A stretch of DNA of 64,000 nucleotides, taken from assembly GCA_016786615.1 (NCBI GenBank), contig JAEUVX010000011.1:62001-126000 (forward strand), given 5' to 3'. The stretch is from Flavipsychrobacter sp. (lineage in GTDB: Bacteria > Bacteroidota > Bacteroidia > Chitinophagales > Chitinophagaceae). The notes beneath the pieces are model-generated. The model made no database searches. It was given only the letters and a program-made list of their open reading frames with translations, and was not told where the DNA came from. How positions within the stretch are numbered: position 1 is the stretch's first letter; every line of letters starts with the position of its first letter. The position numbers and the translations under genes are program-made. Shown here in pieces: positions 18,598-27,710 of the stretch.

Positions 18598-19140
18598 TTA
18601 TCGGAAAGCTATGTGAAGACGCGATCTTATCTGGTTATATATAATTTCTAACTGATCCTTATTTTCAGATTTACACATTTCTAAAGCCAGTAATCTTGAC
18701 TGTTTGAAACAATCTTTCAGAACAGTATCACAATTCGCATCAATATCATTGGCAATAGCTATAGCCCAAGCTTCTTTATATGCAGGCTTTACTGTTTTTG
18801 AAAACAGCAGTTGTATTGCATCGTCCGGATTATTTTGAATATATCTGCGGCAAGCAGCCCCCAGGCTCATTTTCAGCTGTTGATCTTTTGTGTTGTAAAG
18901 CACTTTTGATACAAGAAAAATATAAAATGGGCGGGTATCATCATTTTCGGTAAACATGCTGTCGGCGATACTATTCATCACATCATCATCTGCCGGTTTT
19001 ACAGCACCTGAGTGTATACTCTTTGCTGCCTGAGACACTGAAGGGAGTGCCATGTAATATGTCGTTTGCTTCAATTCTTGTGCCTGCGATAAATAGCACA
19101 CACAAACTGACAAACATATCATTAGTAAAGTCCTTATCAT
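18598..19140 (-). CDS. Secreted hypothetical protein
   Basis: A 180-residue protein with a clear signal peptide (hydrophobic LLMICLSVCVCYL, cleavage near SQAQ, residue 21). The mature part is mostly helical, with four Cys near the C-terminal half, and may be a small periplasmic helical-repeat protein. I do not recognise a family. It lies just upstream of the DUF4271-hemD pair on the same strand but with a separate promoter box between them, so co-transcription is uncertain. No terminator is visible after it. Confidence 0.65.
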   Translation of the reverse strand: MIRTLLMICLSVCVCYLSQAQELKQTTYYMALPSVSQAAKSIHSGAVKPADDDVMNSIADSMFTENDDTRPFYIFLVSKVLYNTKDQQLKMSLGAACRRYIQNNPDDAIQLLFSKTVKPAYKEAWAIAIANDIDANCDTVLKDCFKQSRLLALEMCKSENKDQLEIIYNQIRSRLHIAFR

Positions 19141-19241
19141 CTAAGCCCTTTGATTGGAAATACTAAAAATAATACCCCAAACTTACATTCAATAGTACCA
19201 AATCAGATTTTTTACAAATACATATTACCGTGTATTGCACG

Positions 19242-19249
19242 TAGCTTTG
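19242..19249 (+). promoter_or_regulatory. Bacteroidota -7 box for hemW
   Basis: TAGCTTTG, a full match to TAnnTTTG, 17 bases ahead of the hemW TTG start codon. Confidence 0.6.
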
Positions 19250-19266
19250 TGAAATAATCACTTCTT

Positions 19267-20394
19267 TTGGCCGGCATTTATATACACATACCCTTTTGCA
19301 AACAGGCATGCAGCTACTGCAATTTTCATTTTTCAACCAGTTTGAAAATGAAAGATGACATGGTTAATGCTATTATTAAGGAACTGGCTTTACGCAAAGA
19401 ATATCTCGGCGGTATCCCGATAGAAACAATATATTTTGGAGGTGGAACACCTTCTGTTTTAAGCGCAGACGAGATAAAGCGCATTACAGAACAGGTATAT
19501 AAACACTATGCCACATCTTCTTTAAAAGAATTCACCCTGGAAGCAAACCCGGATGACTTATCAAATGCATATTTGAAAGCACTGAATGATACAGCCATTA
19601 ACAGGTTTAGTATTGGTGTGCAATCGTTTAAAGAACATGACCTGAAATACATGAACAGGGCACATAATGCTCAGCAGGCAGACCGCGCTATAAAAGCAGC
19701 CCAGGATTCGGGGTTTACAAATCTTACTATCGACTTGATTTATGGCACTCCGGGTTTGAGTGATGCTGACTGGAAATATAACCTGAACCAAGTCGTAAAC
19801 CTGAATATACCGCACTTCAGTGCATATGCCCTTACTGTTGAAGAAGGCACATTGTTACACCATAACATAAAACGGAATAAATCTACACCGGTAGAGGCAA
19901 CACAATCTGCTGCACAATTTGAAACACTGATGGATTTTGCATCAGTAAACGGGTATGACCACTACGAAATATCAAACCTTGCAATACCCGGAATGCATGC
20001 CATACATAATACCAACTACTGGATGGGCATACCATATACAGGCATAGGCCCATCTGCACATTCATTTGATGGAAAATCACGTTGCTGGAACATAGCCAAC
20101 AATGCCTTATACACAAGCAGCATACTGAAAGAAAATAACCCTCCCTTGGAAACTGAAATACTCACTACAGAGCAACAACTGAATGAGTATATCATGACAT
20201 CACTACGAACCATGTGGGGATGCGACATTAATTATATTGAGGTGAATTGGGGTGCAGATTATGCCGAAAAAATATCAAGTGCTGCATATCCTTTCGAACA
20301 AAAGGGTTTATTAAACGTAACAACGAATAGAATTACGCTGACAAACAATGGTAAATTATTTGCTGATGGTATTGCCGCAGACATGTTTGTATAA
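19267..20394 (+). CDS. hemW: Radical SAM HemW (oxygen-independent coproporphyrinogen oxidase-like)
   Basis: A 375-residue radical SAM protein with the cluster motif CKQACSYC near residues 11-18 (CxxxCxxC), FGGGTPS, TLEANPDD, and RFSIGVQSF. HemW is a heme chaperone that transfers heme to membrane proteins; older annotation calls it coproporphyrinogen III oxidase. The start is a TTG at 19267: an in-frame stop lies at 19255-19257, and the first in-frame ATG (codon 28) would remove the iron-sulfur cysteines. A promoter box at 19242-19249 agrees with this start. It is divergent from the secreted hypothetical and hemD side. Confidence 0.92.
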   Translation: MAGIYIHIPFCKQACSYCNFHFSTSLKMKDDMVNAIIKELALRKEYLGGIPIETIYFGGGTPSVLSADEIKRITEQVYKHYATSSLKEFTLEANPDDLSNAYLKALNDTAINRFSIGVQSFKEHDLKYMNRAHNAQQADRAIKAAQDSGFTNLTIDLIYGTPGLSDADWKYNLNQVVNLNIPHFSAYALTVEEGTLLHHNIKRNKSTPVEATQSAAQFETLMDFASVNGYDHYEISNLAIPGMHAIHNTNYWMGIPYTGIGPSAHSFDGKSRCWNIANNALYTSSILKENNPPLETEILTTEQQLNEYIMTSLRTMWGCDINYIEVNWGADYAEKISSAAYPFEQKGLLNVTTNRITLTNNGKLFADGIAADMFV

Positions 20395-20415
20395 TTTATC
20401 ATATTGCCTAGTTTC

Positions 20416-21198
20416 ATGAAAAATTACTTTATGAGAACCCTGATATTTACCCTTTTTATCAGTTTCGCATTTCTTGTGCAGACATGTTACGGACAAACCA
20501 TACTCATAACAAAGATGAGCAAAGAAATGCCCGTTACAAGAAAAGATAAAGAACCAATGTGCTTCACTACCGATTTTCTTGAAAACATCAGCACTGAAAT
20601 GTTCCAAAACGGCAATCCTAAATACATTTGGGTTGATTTAGTAAAAGACGGCTATGTAACAGCAGGCGATGGCTTGGGTTATAATCTATACTTATATCAC
20701 GACAGCAAAGAACAAGGCGGAACCATAGCTATACCCGAAGAAATACAACAAGAATACCTAAAAAAATGGTACTTATTTTTAAATACCATACATGAGCCTG
20801 CACAAGCACGCGACAGAGATTATCTGCATTTATTTTCCGGTGTATTGTGCAAAGACATATCAGACCCAACTTCTGATTTCAGAAAAATTACACAACCGGA
20901 ACTATCTCAGATGAATTTAAACACCAGAGGGGAATTACGATTTTTACAAGAGTTTGTGAATGATGGTTTAGCTCCGTTAGACAAACCTTTACACCTTGCC
21001 TTTGGCAACAAAGGATATTATGTAAATGGCACACGAATGAATCCTATACAGCGAGAAAAGTATGCCGCTTTATGTAAAGAAATTTATGGCACAGATTACT
21101 CCCAGTATAATCAAGGTATTATAAAGAGCCCGGAAGAAGACAATACGCTTGGTAATGAAATTAATAAATACAAGCAACTAATCGCCACAACTAAATAA
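20416..21198 (+). CDS. Secreted hypothetical protein
   Basis: A 260-residue protein with an N-terminal signal peptide (MRTLIFTLFISFAFLVQTC, cleavage near CYGQ). The mature part is polar with several Tyr/Lys segments and no recognisable catalytic motif. A TTG at 20404 is in frame upstream, but the ATG at 20416 is preferred, with the ATG at 20431 also possible. It starts 21 bases past the hemW stop and may be translated from the same transcript; no promoter box is clear between them. The nearest strong terminator is about 180 bases downstream. Confidence 0.6.
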   Translation: MKNYFMRTLIFTLFISFAFLVQTCYGQTILITKMSKEMPVTRKDKEPMCFTTDFLENISTEMFQNGNPKYIWVDLVKDGYVTAGDGLGYNLYLYHDSKEQGGTIAIPEEIQQEYLKKWYLFLNTIHEPAQARDRDYLHLFSGVLCKDISDPTSDFRKITQPELSQMNLNTRGELRFLQEFVNDGLAPLDKPLHLAFGNKGYYVNGTRMNPIQREKYAALCKEIYGTDYSQYNQGIIKSPEEDNTLGNEINKYKQLIATTK

Positions 21199-21556
21199 CT
21201 ACTTAAACAATATAGCGATCTGTCCCGCGTTGGAAATTAAGTACACTTTGAAAAAGTCCGAATTATGCCGAATACCGATTAATTGACCAATGTTTTGTGA
21301 AATTATAAACGAACAATAACGACATCTGGCTCATCATATTCAATAACATTAACTCTTGTTTACTAGCAACTTGCGCATAAATGCTCCGGAATATCTGGAG
21401 CATTTTTTTTAGGCCAAAATGCTAATACCTTGTTATCGAAATCGCATATTTTTTGTTGTTTTAAACAAAACAGCCTGTTAATGCTTGTATTTAGCCCTTC
21501 CTAATATTATATTCATTCATACATTCGTGGTACAAACAAACTAAACAGACTTTTTT
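21199..21556. other. Intergenic region, 358 bases, possible small RNA
   Basis: No ORF with supportable start and coding character is seen. It holds a strong plus-strand terminator at 21379-21410, far from the upstream stop, so either a long 3' UTR or a small RNA ends there. A weak box TACATTCG at 21520-21527 probably serves the response regulator gene. Confidence 0.5.
21379..21410 (+). terminator. Strong plus-strand intrinsic terminator
   Basis: The stem ATGCTCCGGA/TCTGGAGCAT (one G-T pair) is followed by eight T. It lies 180 bases past the nearest upstream stop codon. Confidence 0.85.
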
Positions 21557-22195
21557 ATGAAAAGTAAGACCCCTATTAAAGTAGTATTAGCCAATAGTAA
21601 CATGCTGTTACTAAATGGCATAAAAGCCGTATTGGCTTCCGGCGGCTGTAAAGTTGTATTTGAAACAGACTCCGGTAAAGCACTGTTAAACAAATTAAAA
21701 ACAAAGCCTCCGGTTGATTTGTTAGTTCTGGACATCAACCTCAAACAAGTAAACGGTTTTGATTTAGTCAAAGAGTTAAACACAAAGTATCCTACGCTGA
21801 AAATACTGGTTGTTTCTCAATTCACACATCCCTATACACTCAACTACATGTTTCACTATGGAGTACGGGGTTTTGTGAACAGCAATGTTGATGAAAAATC
21901 AATAATTAAAGCTGTAAATGACATTCACACAAAAGGATATCATTACAACAAGCTAACTACTAAGCAATCTGTAGTTGATGCTATATCCGAAAAACCGGAT
22001 AATATAACAGCACGACAAGTAACATTTCTGGAATGCTGTTGCACTGAGATGAATTATTACGACATGGCTAATAAAATGAAAGTTAGTTCGCGCACAATAG
22101 ATTGGTATAGGGATATTATGTTTGAACGCTTTAAACTGACAAACAGGGCAGACTTAGTTCTTTTCAGCCTCAGGACAGGCCTCGTAAGTTTATAA
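21557..22195 (+). CDS. NarL/LuxR-type response regulator with degenerate receiver
   Basis: A 212-residue two-domain protein. Residues 6-125 are a CheY-like receiver with the phosphoacceptor-position Asp59 (LLVLDINL), but the acidic pair is replaced: LANSN at residues 11-15 stands where LADDH is normal. The switch Lys is also missing (FVNSN, with Ser109 at that place). Residues 145-205 are a LuxR-type helix-turn-helix (MANKMKVSSRTIDWYRDIMF). It may bind DNA without phosphorylation. No sensor kinase lies next to it. The start is an ATG, preceded by a near-consensus box TACATTCG at 21520-21527. It is an orphan regulator whose targets are unknown. Confidence 0.8.
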   Translation: MKSKTPIKVVLANSNMLLLNGIKAVLASGGCKVVFETDSGKALLNKLKTKPPVDLLVLDINLKQVNGFDLVKELNTKYPTLKILVVSQFTHPYTLNYMFHYGVRGFVNSNVDEKSIIKAVNDIHTKGYHYNKLTTKQSVVDAISEKPDNITARQVTFLECCCTEMNYYDMANKMKVSSRTIDWYRDIMFERFKLTNRADLVLFSLRTGLVSL

Positions 22196-22217
22196 TAAAA
22201 CATTCCACTGAACCTTT

Positions 22218-22247
22218 CTATGCTGCACAAATATAGTTGCAGCATAG
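22218..22247. terminator. Hairpin after the response regulator
   Basis: A 9-bp perfect stem (22218-22226 with 22239-22247), without a clear T run. It may be a weak terminator or a 3'-end protecting hairpin. The remaining 180 bases to the next gene hold no other feature I can support apart from the promoter box at 22395-22402. Confidence 0.4.
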
Positions 22248-22394
22248 TATTATCATGCAATAATCTCAGTCGAGCTCTAATCATCGTCTCCTGAGCCCTA
22301 TCCAACCTATCTTTTATTAAACCTGATTATGCTAAACCCTGAACGGTTCATAATTTCTTAACACAGAGGTATTAGCTACAAATACTGCAGATAC

Positions 22395-22402
22395 TAATTT
22401 TG
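22395..22402 (+). promoter_or_regulatory. Bacteroidota -7 box for the Omp85-like barrel gene
   Basis: TAATTTTG, a full TAnnTTTG match, 24 bases ahead of the TTG start at 22427. Confidence 0.55.
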
Positions 22403-22426
22403 CCGTCTTTGTAAAAAATATACGTA

Positions 22427-23482
22427 TTGGTATACAGGTCTATATTAACAATCGCATTATTAGCCGTAATGCAGCAAGTGTACAGCAATGACACAACCAA
22501 ATACAAAAAGATTAAAATACTACCTGTACCGGCATTTGGGTATAGCCCGGAAACGAGGGCATACATAGGCGCTGTCAGCTTATTTACAATAAGGAACTAT
22601 GACACTGTACACACAAGGATATCGAATGCTAAAATAGAGTTCAACTACACATGGAATAAACAAGTGATAGCAGAAGGCGAATGGAATTATTTTTTCAACA
22701 AGGAAAAATGGTTTACAAAAGGACGCGTTCACTTTTCTCATTATCCAGACTTTTACTATGGTATCGGTGGGAATACACCAGATAGCAATAAAGCTATATT
22801 CAACAGCAGGAGATACATTTTTGAGGCATCTGCACTTAAACAGGTGCGCTACAAGCTTTTTACGGGTATCAGTGCCAGATATATCAACTACAATAACGTT
22901 TATTATATAAACAGCAACACTATGTACACCGAACTTTCTGACAGCAGGACATTGGGTATAGGATATTCCCTGCTTAATGATAGTCGTAATAATCTGTTGA
23001 CACCACAATATGGCAGATACATCTTTGCAGACATCAGTTACAATACATCTGTAAACGACTATTTGAAAATTATTGCAGACTGGAGAGAATACAAGACATG
23101 GAATAAAAAACAAACTTTAGCTATACGCCTGTACAATGAGCTGAATATAGGTAAGCCCTCATTTTATGATTTGTCGCATCTTGGTGGCGACAAGTTTGTG
23201 AGAGGATATTACTATGGCAGATACAGAGATAATGGAATGGGTACCTTACAAGCAGAATACAGATTTCCAATTGTTTGGAGATTCGGGATGGCAGCATTTT
23301 CGGGCGTATCAACAATGTACTCTTCAATCAACAAGTTAAATCAGGCATCTCTGAAATACAATTACGGATTAGGTGTCAGATTTCTGGTAGATAAAAAAGA
23401 CAATACTAACCTGCGTGTTGACTATGCCGTGGGCAGCAATAACAATAATGGGTTTTACATTTCATTCGGGGAAGCATTTTAA
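22427..23482 (+). CDS. Omp85/BamA-like outer-membrane beta-barrel protein
   Basis: A 351-residue protein with a signal peptide (ILTIALLAVMQQVYS) followed directly by a barrel domain of alternating Tyr/Phe-rich strands, with no POTRA domains. The GGDKFVRGYYYGRYRD segment is the loop-6-like VRGY motif of the surface-antigen (Omp85 barrel) family, and the C-terminus ends in Phe. The start is a TTG at 22427, forced because an in-frame stop lies at 22412 and the first ATG would cut away half the signal peptide. It stands alone with a promoter box just upstream. The function within the family is unknown; it might be an assembly or transport barrel. Confidence 0.75.
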   Translation: MVYRSILTIALLAVMQQVYSNDTTKYKKIKILPVPAFGYSPETRAYIGAVSLFTIRNYDTVHTRISNAKIEFNYTWNKQVIAEGEWNYFFNKEKWFTKGRVHFSHYPDFYYGIGGNTPDSNKAIFNSRRYIFEASALKQVRYKLFTGISARYINYNNVYYINSNTMYTELSDSRTLGIGYSLLNDSRNNLLTPQYGRYIFADISYNTSVNDYLKIIADWREYKTWNKKQTLAIRLYNELNIGKPSFYDLSHLGGDKFVRGYYYGRYRDNGMGTLQAEYRFPIVWRFGMAAFSGVSTMYSSINKLNQASLKYNYGLGVRFLVDKKDNTNLRVDYAVGSNNNNGFYISFGEAF

Positions 23483-23486
23483 ATGC

Positions 23487-23510
23487 AATAAGCCCCTTTC
23501 AGGGCTTATT
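23487..23510. terminator. Hairpin between the Omp85-like and peroxidase genes
   Basis: A 9-bp perfect stem (23487-23495 with 23502-23510) with a 6-base loop between two convergent genes. T runs are short on both sides, so its strength is uncertain. Confidence 0.6.
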
Positions 23511-23531
23511 TACAACTCTAATATTAAAACA

Positions 23532-25469
23532 CTAATAATCTCCTCCAATTTTTCTCTTATTAAGAGCAGCTTGTTTTTCAAATTTTGGAAGTGACTTTGG
23601 AATAGATGTCATTCCACTGGTATCTGTAAGCGATTTCATAAAAGCTATGATATCATGTACCTCCTGTTTATTAAGACTAAGGCTATCGAATGGCAATGTC
23701 TGGTGTTCCAGTTTTATACCTATACCATCTCCCCCGCCTTTATTGTAAAAGTCCATTACATCTTCCAATGTTTTATACGACCCATTGTGCATGTAAGGTG
23801 CTGTTAACGCAACATTGCGTACAGTTGGGGTTTTGAATGAGTATTCATGGAAGTATGCATTATCCTTCAGCATACCTTTTGCACGGCCTAAATCAGGATC
23901 AAGAACCGGCACTTTCACATAAGGGTTTTGAGGCACGCCTAATACTTCGCTTTCACTTTCCTCATACCTTGGTGGCACAGTGCCATTAAATACTGGTGCA
24001 AAATGACAAGTACCACAAACCGCTTTTCCCATAAATAAATTATAACCCCTGCGTACTGATGGTTCTATGGTACTCACTTCCCCCCTGACGTATTTATCAA
24101 ATCCGGAGTTAAACCCACGCAAGGAAGTAACAAAGGCCGACAATGCAAAAGTGATGCCTTGGCCACTTATTTTTTCACCTTGATAGTTTTTCAACCCAAC
24201 CTCAAACCTCTCTCTATATTCTTTACTATCCTTTAGTTTATCAATAATAGCTAACATATCCGTATCAAATTCTTTACGGTTTGTCAACACATGTTCAATC
24301 TGTGATTCTAATGCCTCCGTTCTCATGTCATGAAAAAAACGCTCACTGTAAACACAGTTAATGAGCGTAGGTGCATTTCGTTCCACGGTTCCATCAAAAT
24401 CCAGTGCGGTACTTTTAGGATTACCATCCGTAAAAGCCCTGGCCGAATTATGACAACTTGCACAAGCCCGGTTATTTTTTGATGACAATACCGGATCGTA
24501 AAACAATGTCTTGCCGAGTTCAACAAGTTCCGCTGTATAAAGCTCCTGTGGCAACCCTATGTATTTAAACGGATTCAGGAAATCATTTGCAAATAAGTTG
24601 TTTGCCTGATGATTATAAGGGGGTAACAAATGTGCTTGTGTGGTCTCGTGCAACATTTCTACACCTGATGATCGGTGCAATAACAACATTTTTTCAAATA
24701 AAGGGTTGAGATAGTTTGTCAGAAATTCTAACCTGTCCAGTTTATCAAAATCATTATGCTGCTGCAGATAAGTAATACTCTTTGATAATGAACTGTAAAA
24801 TGTTTGTGTAGCAGCTTTATCAGTTTTTTCAAACAAGGTTTTATATAACAACATATCCTGCTCAATAGTCTGCAACACTGTAATTGCGTCAGGTATTGAA
24901 TTACCTGAACCAGGCACATCAAAACCTGTTAATCCCATTGAATTAAGCCGTACAAAAGCAGTTCTTGTCGCTTCAAAAACTATTCTATCATATATATATA
25001 CCGGTAGGTTATTGTAATCATTCAATACAGAAATCAATTTGTCTGTATGAGCCAACAATTCATCCTTACTATCATGCAGCGAATTGCTAAAAAGCAAATC
25101 ATCAATCTGCTGCATGCCCTTTGGTTGCATCACAACTATCCCAAAAGTATTGCGTTCCAGCTTTGGCAATGGTGCTCCGTTGACATTATCCTTTACAAAC
25201 TGAGGGTCCATATATTCACCTAAGTACTCCCAAGCCTTAAATGCTTTTCTGACCTTAATAAATTCAACTTGTAATTCTTCAACACCCTTAGCCGTATCTG
25301 CAGACTGTAAAACAGTTCTGAATTTTTGCAGGCTGGTAATAAAATCATTCAGGCGCATTACCTGTCTTTCTTTAATAAGAGCAGAAGGTTGTTTATCTGA
25401 GTTATTAAATGCAGTGATGGCAGTAAAAACTATCAGTATGGTTATAAAAAGTACACTTATCTTATTCAT
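23532..25469 (-). CDS. Di-heme cytochrome c peroxidase fused to an imelysin-like domain
   Basis: A 645-residue exported protein with a signal peptide (residues 1-20). Residues about 25-285 are helical and resemble an imelysin-type (EfeO/peptidase M75) domain. The rest is a MauG/bacterial cytochrome c peroxidase family domain with two CXXCH heme sites, CASCH (336-340) and CGTCH (485-489), and the characteristic YMHNGSYKTLEDVMDFYN near the end. The family reduces hydrogen peroxide using c-type electron donors or modifies protein substrates in the periplasm. Single-domain peroxidases are about 330-350 residues, so the N-terminal half is extra. It lies 80 bases downstream of the PhoX-like gene with a strong terminator between. 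Confidence 0.85.
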   Translation of the reverse strand: MNKISVLFITILIVFTAITAFNNSDKQPSALIKERQVMRLNDFITSLQKFRTVLQSADTAKGVEELQVEFIKVRKAFKAWEYLGEYMDPQFVKDNVNGAPLPKLERNTFGIVVMQPKGMQQIDDLLFSNSLHDSKDELLAHTDKLISVLNDYNNLPVYIYDRIVFEATRTAFVRLNSMGLTGFDVPGSGNSIPDAITVLQTIEQDMLLYKTLFEKTDKAATQTFYSSLSKSITYLQQHNDFDKLDRLEFLTNYLNPLFEKMLLLHRSSGVEMLHETTQAHLLPPYNHQANNLFANDFLNPFKYIGLPQELYTAELVELGKTLFYDPVLSSKNNRACASCHNSARAFTDGNPKSTALDFDGTVERNAPTLINCVYSERFFHDMRTEALESQIEHVLTNRKEFDTDMLAIIDKLKDSKEYRERFEVGLKNYQGEKISGQGITFALSAFVTSLRGFNSGFDKYVRGEVSTIEPSVRRGYNLFMGKAVCGTCHFAPVFNGTVPPRYEESESEVLGVPQNPYVKVPVLDPDLGRAKGMLKDNAYFHEYSFKTPTVRNVALTAPYMHNGSYKTLEDVMDFYNKGGGDGIGIKLEHQTLPFDSLSLNKQEVHDIIAFMKSLTDTSGMTSIPKSLPKFEKQAALNKRKIGGDY

Positions 25470-25502
25470 CTTAACTACTATATTCCGTTTAAACCAAAAA
25501 AA

Positions 25503-25526
25503 CCGAAGCCCTCATCGGGGCTTCGG
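25503..25526 (-). terminator. Intrinsic terminator after the PhoX-like gene
   Basis: A 9-bp GC-rich stem (25503-25511 with 25518-25526) followed on the minus strand by seven T, 23 bases past the stop. Confidence 0.9.
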
Positions 25527-25548
25527 CAAAATTATTCTTACCTGTAAA

Positions 25549-27411
25549 TTATTCAACTATAAACTTCAGTGTTTCGCCATCTGCGCTGCGGATGAAATAA
25601 ACACCTGCCGCCATATCAGAAACATCTACCTTCTGTACGTTACGATACACTTTCAAACGCTGACCGTTCATGTTATAGATAGCAACATCCATAGGCTGGC
25701 TGATATGTAATTCGCGAGATACCGGATTAGGATATATCGTGAATGATTTAGTTTTCACCTCAGTTGCAAATATGCTTGTTGATGGTTTTGTTGTATCGAA
25801 ACCGGTAATAGCATAAGTCAGTGAGTTATTATAAGGAGCAACATTATTACTATTCGGGTGCTGAGAATTGAATAATATTGTTTCATGATCTATCTGCATA
25901 CCACCTGTTATTTCTGCTCCGGGTGCACATGCGGTCAATCTTTGTAAGTCATTAATTGTAGGATTCGCAATAGACATATCTAATAAGTAAGCCTCACAAA
26001 TAGTAGATGTTAAACCATTCGGCATACGGTTATAACTTGTACCATTCAAATCCTCTTGTATCATCATATATGTTTTGCTTCCGAACTTGAAGAAATCTAC
26101 ACCATCAGGATTAGATAAATGCTTATCAGGATACTGAGGAAGCTGATCAGAAGTAGAGCTTGACTTGTAAGGACCACCTTCAATATATGAACGTACTGCA
26201 TCAGTAGCAGGGTCGAATTCTATTACACGGCCATAATAATCGAAAAACTTACCAATACGAACTGAATCCGCTGCTGCCGCATCAGAATTAGGGAATGCAA
26301 CACCATTTACTATCTGATAACGGATTTTGTATCCATCAACCAAAGATTGAGAAATTGCACCGTTTAATGCAATACCGGAATTATAGTTAAATGCATCGCG
26401 ACCAGTTTCGCAAATGTATATTTTACCATTGTGTTGTGCGCCCCACTCCAAACGGTTAAACATTGTTGCGCCACGGCGTATTGCAACAGTATTCAGATTA
26501 ACTAATGTATCCAGATTGTTTTCTATTGATATCCATTTTGTAGGAGTACCATTGTGTTTGTAAACGTACATCTGGCCAGTTGTGAAATCGCCTGCAGTTG
26601 TTGCTACGAATTTTCCTAAAATACCAGGAGAACCATCTTCGAACAAATAAACTGTTTTGTTATCAGCCATTACAACACCACCTTCCCAACCAGCACGTCC
26701 CCAGTTGTATTGCTTGCGCAATGCTTTACCTGTTTTAGGATCTATTTCTACTAACCAGTTCAGGTTTTGATAACGCTTCAACGTTTTGCCATTGAAACCA
26801 GGAAAGCCTGCAGGTGTAGTTGTACCAATTACAAAATCAGAAGTATCACGATAACCATTACCACCTGCATAAATGCCCGGGTTGCTGCTCTGCATCCACT
26901 CTTCAGCAGTCCATACACGACCACCTTTAGTAATACCACCACAGTTCATACCTGTTTCACCTGTAGTGTTTGCAAAGTCAACATTAAAGAATTTACCTGT
27001 ACGTCCATCAGGCAGTGTAGTTGTAACTACTTCCAGTTCTTTATTTGCTTTCTTACGCAGTTTGAAAGTAGTCATACCACCACCATCACCGTTTTTGTCG
27101 TCTTTGGTAGTCATCTCATGGTTTACTATCACCCAACCCAAATCGCCTGCGGCAGTGCTGTCTTTTACAAAACCGATATAATCATGCCATTGTTTTGCTG
27201 GTGCTTTACCCGCTGCATTACCATAAGTTGCAGTAGTTTCAACTGTGTCTTTACCACCAACAAATATTACTTGTTGTTTCAGGGGAGATTTTGGCATCCA
27301 CACTGTCTGTGCAGTCCATTGACCACTGATATGTACCGGAAACTGTAGCTGTGCGTTAGTTTCAGTACAAACAGCAGCGGCCATTGCTGTAAGTAAAAAT
27401 AATTTCTTCAT
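25549..27411 (-). CDS. PhoX-like (DUF839) protein with T9SS sorting domain
   Basis: A 620-residue protein. The ATG at 27411 is chosen over 27447 because it gives a compact signal peptide (MKKLFLLTAMAAAVCTETNA) and because a GAGTTTTG promoter-like box lies inside the longer frame. The body matches the DUF839/PhoX beta-propeller family (WVIVNHEMTT, GCGG-like MNCGGI, LSNPDGVDF, and a MIQEDLNG stretch), in which calcium and iron can bind for phosphatase activity. The final 75 residues are a type IX sorting domain (FTIYPNPVSRELHIS and a terminal LKFIVE). It is inferred to be exported to the surface by the T9SS encoded in this window. PhoX activity is plausible but not shown. Confidence 0.82.
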   Translation of the reverse strand: MKKLFLLTAMAAAVCTETNAQLQFPVHISGQWTAQTVWMPKSPLKQQVIFVGGKDTVETTATYGNAAGKAPAKQWHDYIGFVKDSTAAGDLGWVIVNHEMTTKDDKNGDGGGMTTFKLRKKANKELEVVTTTLPDGRTGKFFNVDFANTTGETGMNCGGITKGGRVWTAEEWMQSSNPGIYAGGNGYRDTSDFVIGTTTPAGFPGFNGKTLKRYQNLNWLVEIDPKTGKALRKQYNWGRAGWEGGVVMADNKTVYLFEDGSPGILGKFVATTAGDFTTGQMYVYKHNGTPTKWISIENNLDTLVNLNTVAIRRGATMFNRLEWGAQHNGKIYICETGRDAFNYNSGIALNGAISQSLVDGYKIRYQIVNGVAFPNSDAAAADSVRIGKFFDYYGRVIEFDPATDAVRSYIEGGPYKSSSTSDQLPQYPDKHLSNPDGVDFFKFGSKTYMMIQEDLNGTSYNRMPNGLTSTICEAYLLDMSIANPTINDLQRLTACAPGAEITGGMQIDHETILFNSQHPNSNNVAPYNNSLTYAITGFDTTKPSTSIFATEVKTKSFTIYPNPVSRELHISQPMDVAIYNMNGQRLKVYRNVQKVDVSDMAAGVYFIRSADGETLKFIVE

Positions 27412-27710
27412 CGCAGTTTTGATTTTGATGCAAAACTCATCATACATTGTTAACTAATGGTTGTGCCAATGTTAGCGATGTGTAATGACTATATAAACAA
27501 TAGATTATCTTATTGTTACTACGTGAATTTCATTGGGTTTTAGTGTATGAACTAAGCAATTGTTCAAAAAAAACAATTTAAATCTTTCTTTTACCTCAAC
27601 AATTTAAACACATGCAAATACCATGCAAGAAATAACATAAAGGAAACATTAAGATTATAGTTTATCAGGATGTGCGCACATAGCTTGCAGGTTTAATTAT
27701 AACCACTGCA
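27412..27710. other. Intergenic region, 299 bases, divergent promoters
   Basis: The A+T-rich spacer lies between the divergent PhoX-like and FG-GAP genes. I see a weak plus-strand box near 27675 (ATAGCTTG) and no ORF, hairpin or repeat that I can support. It must carry both promoters. Confidence 0.4.

Noticed and set aside
26767-27348. Plus-strand ORF (193 codons) opposite the PhoX-like gene
   Set aside because: Thr/Cys-rich shadow; no start or promoter support.
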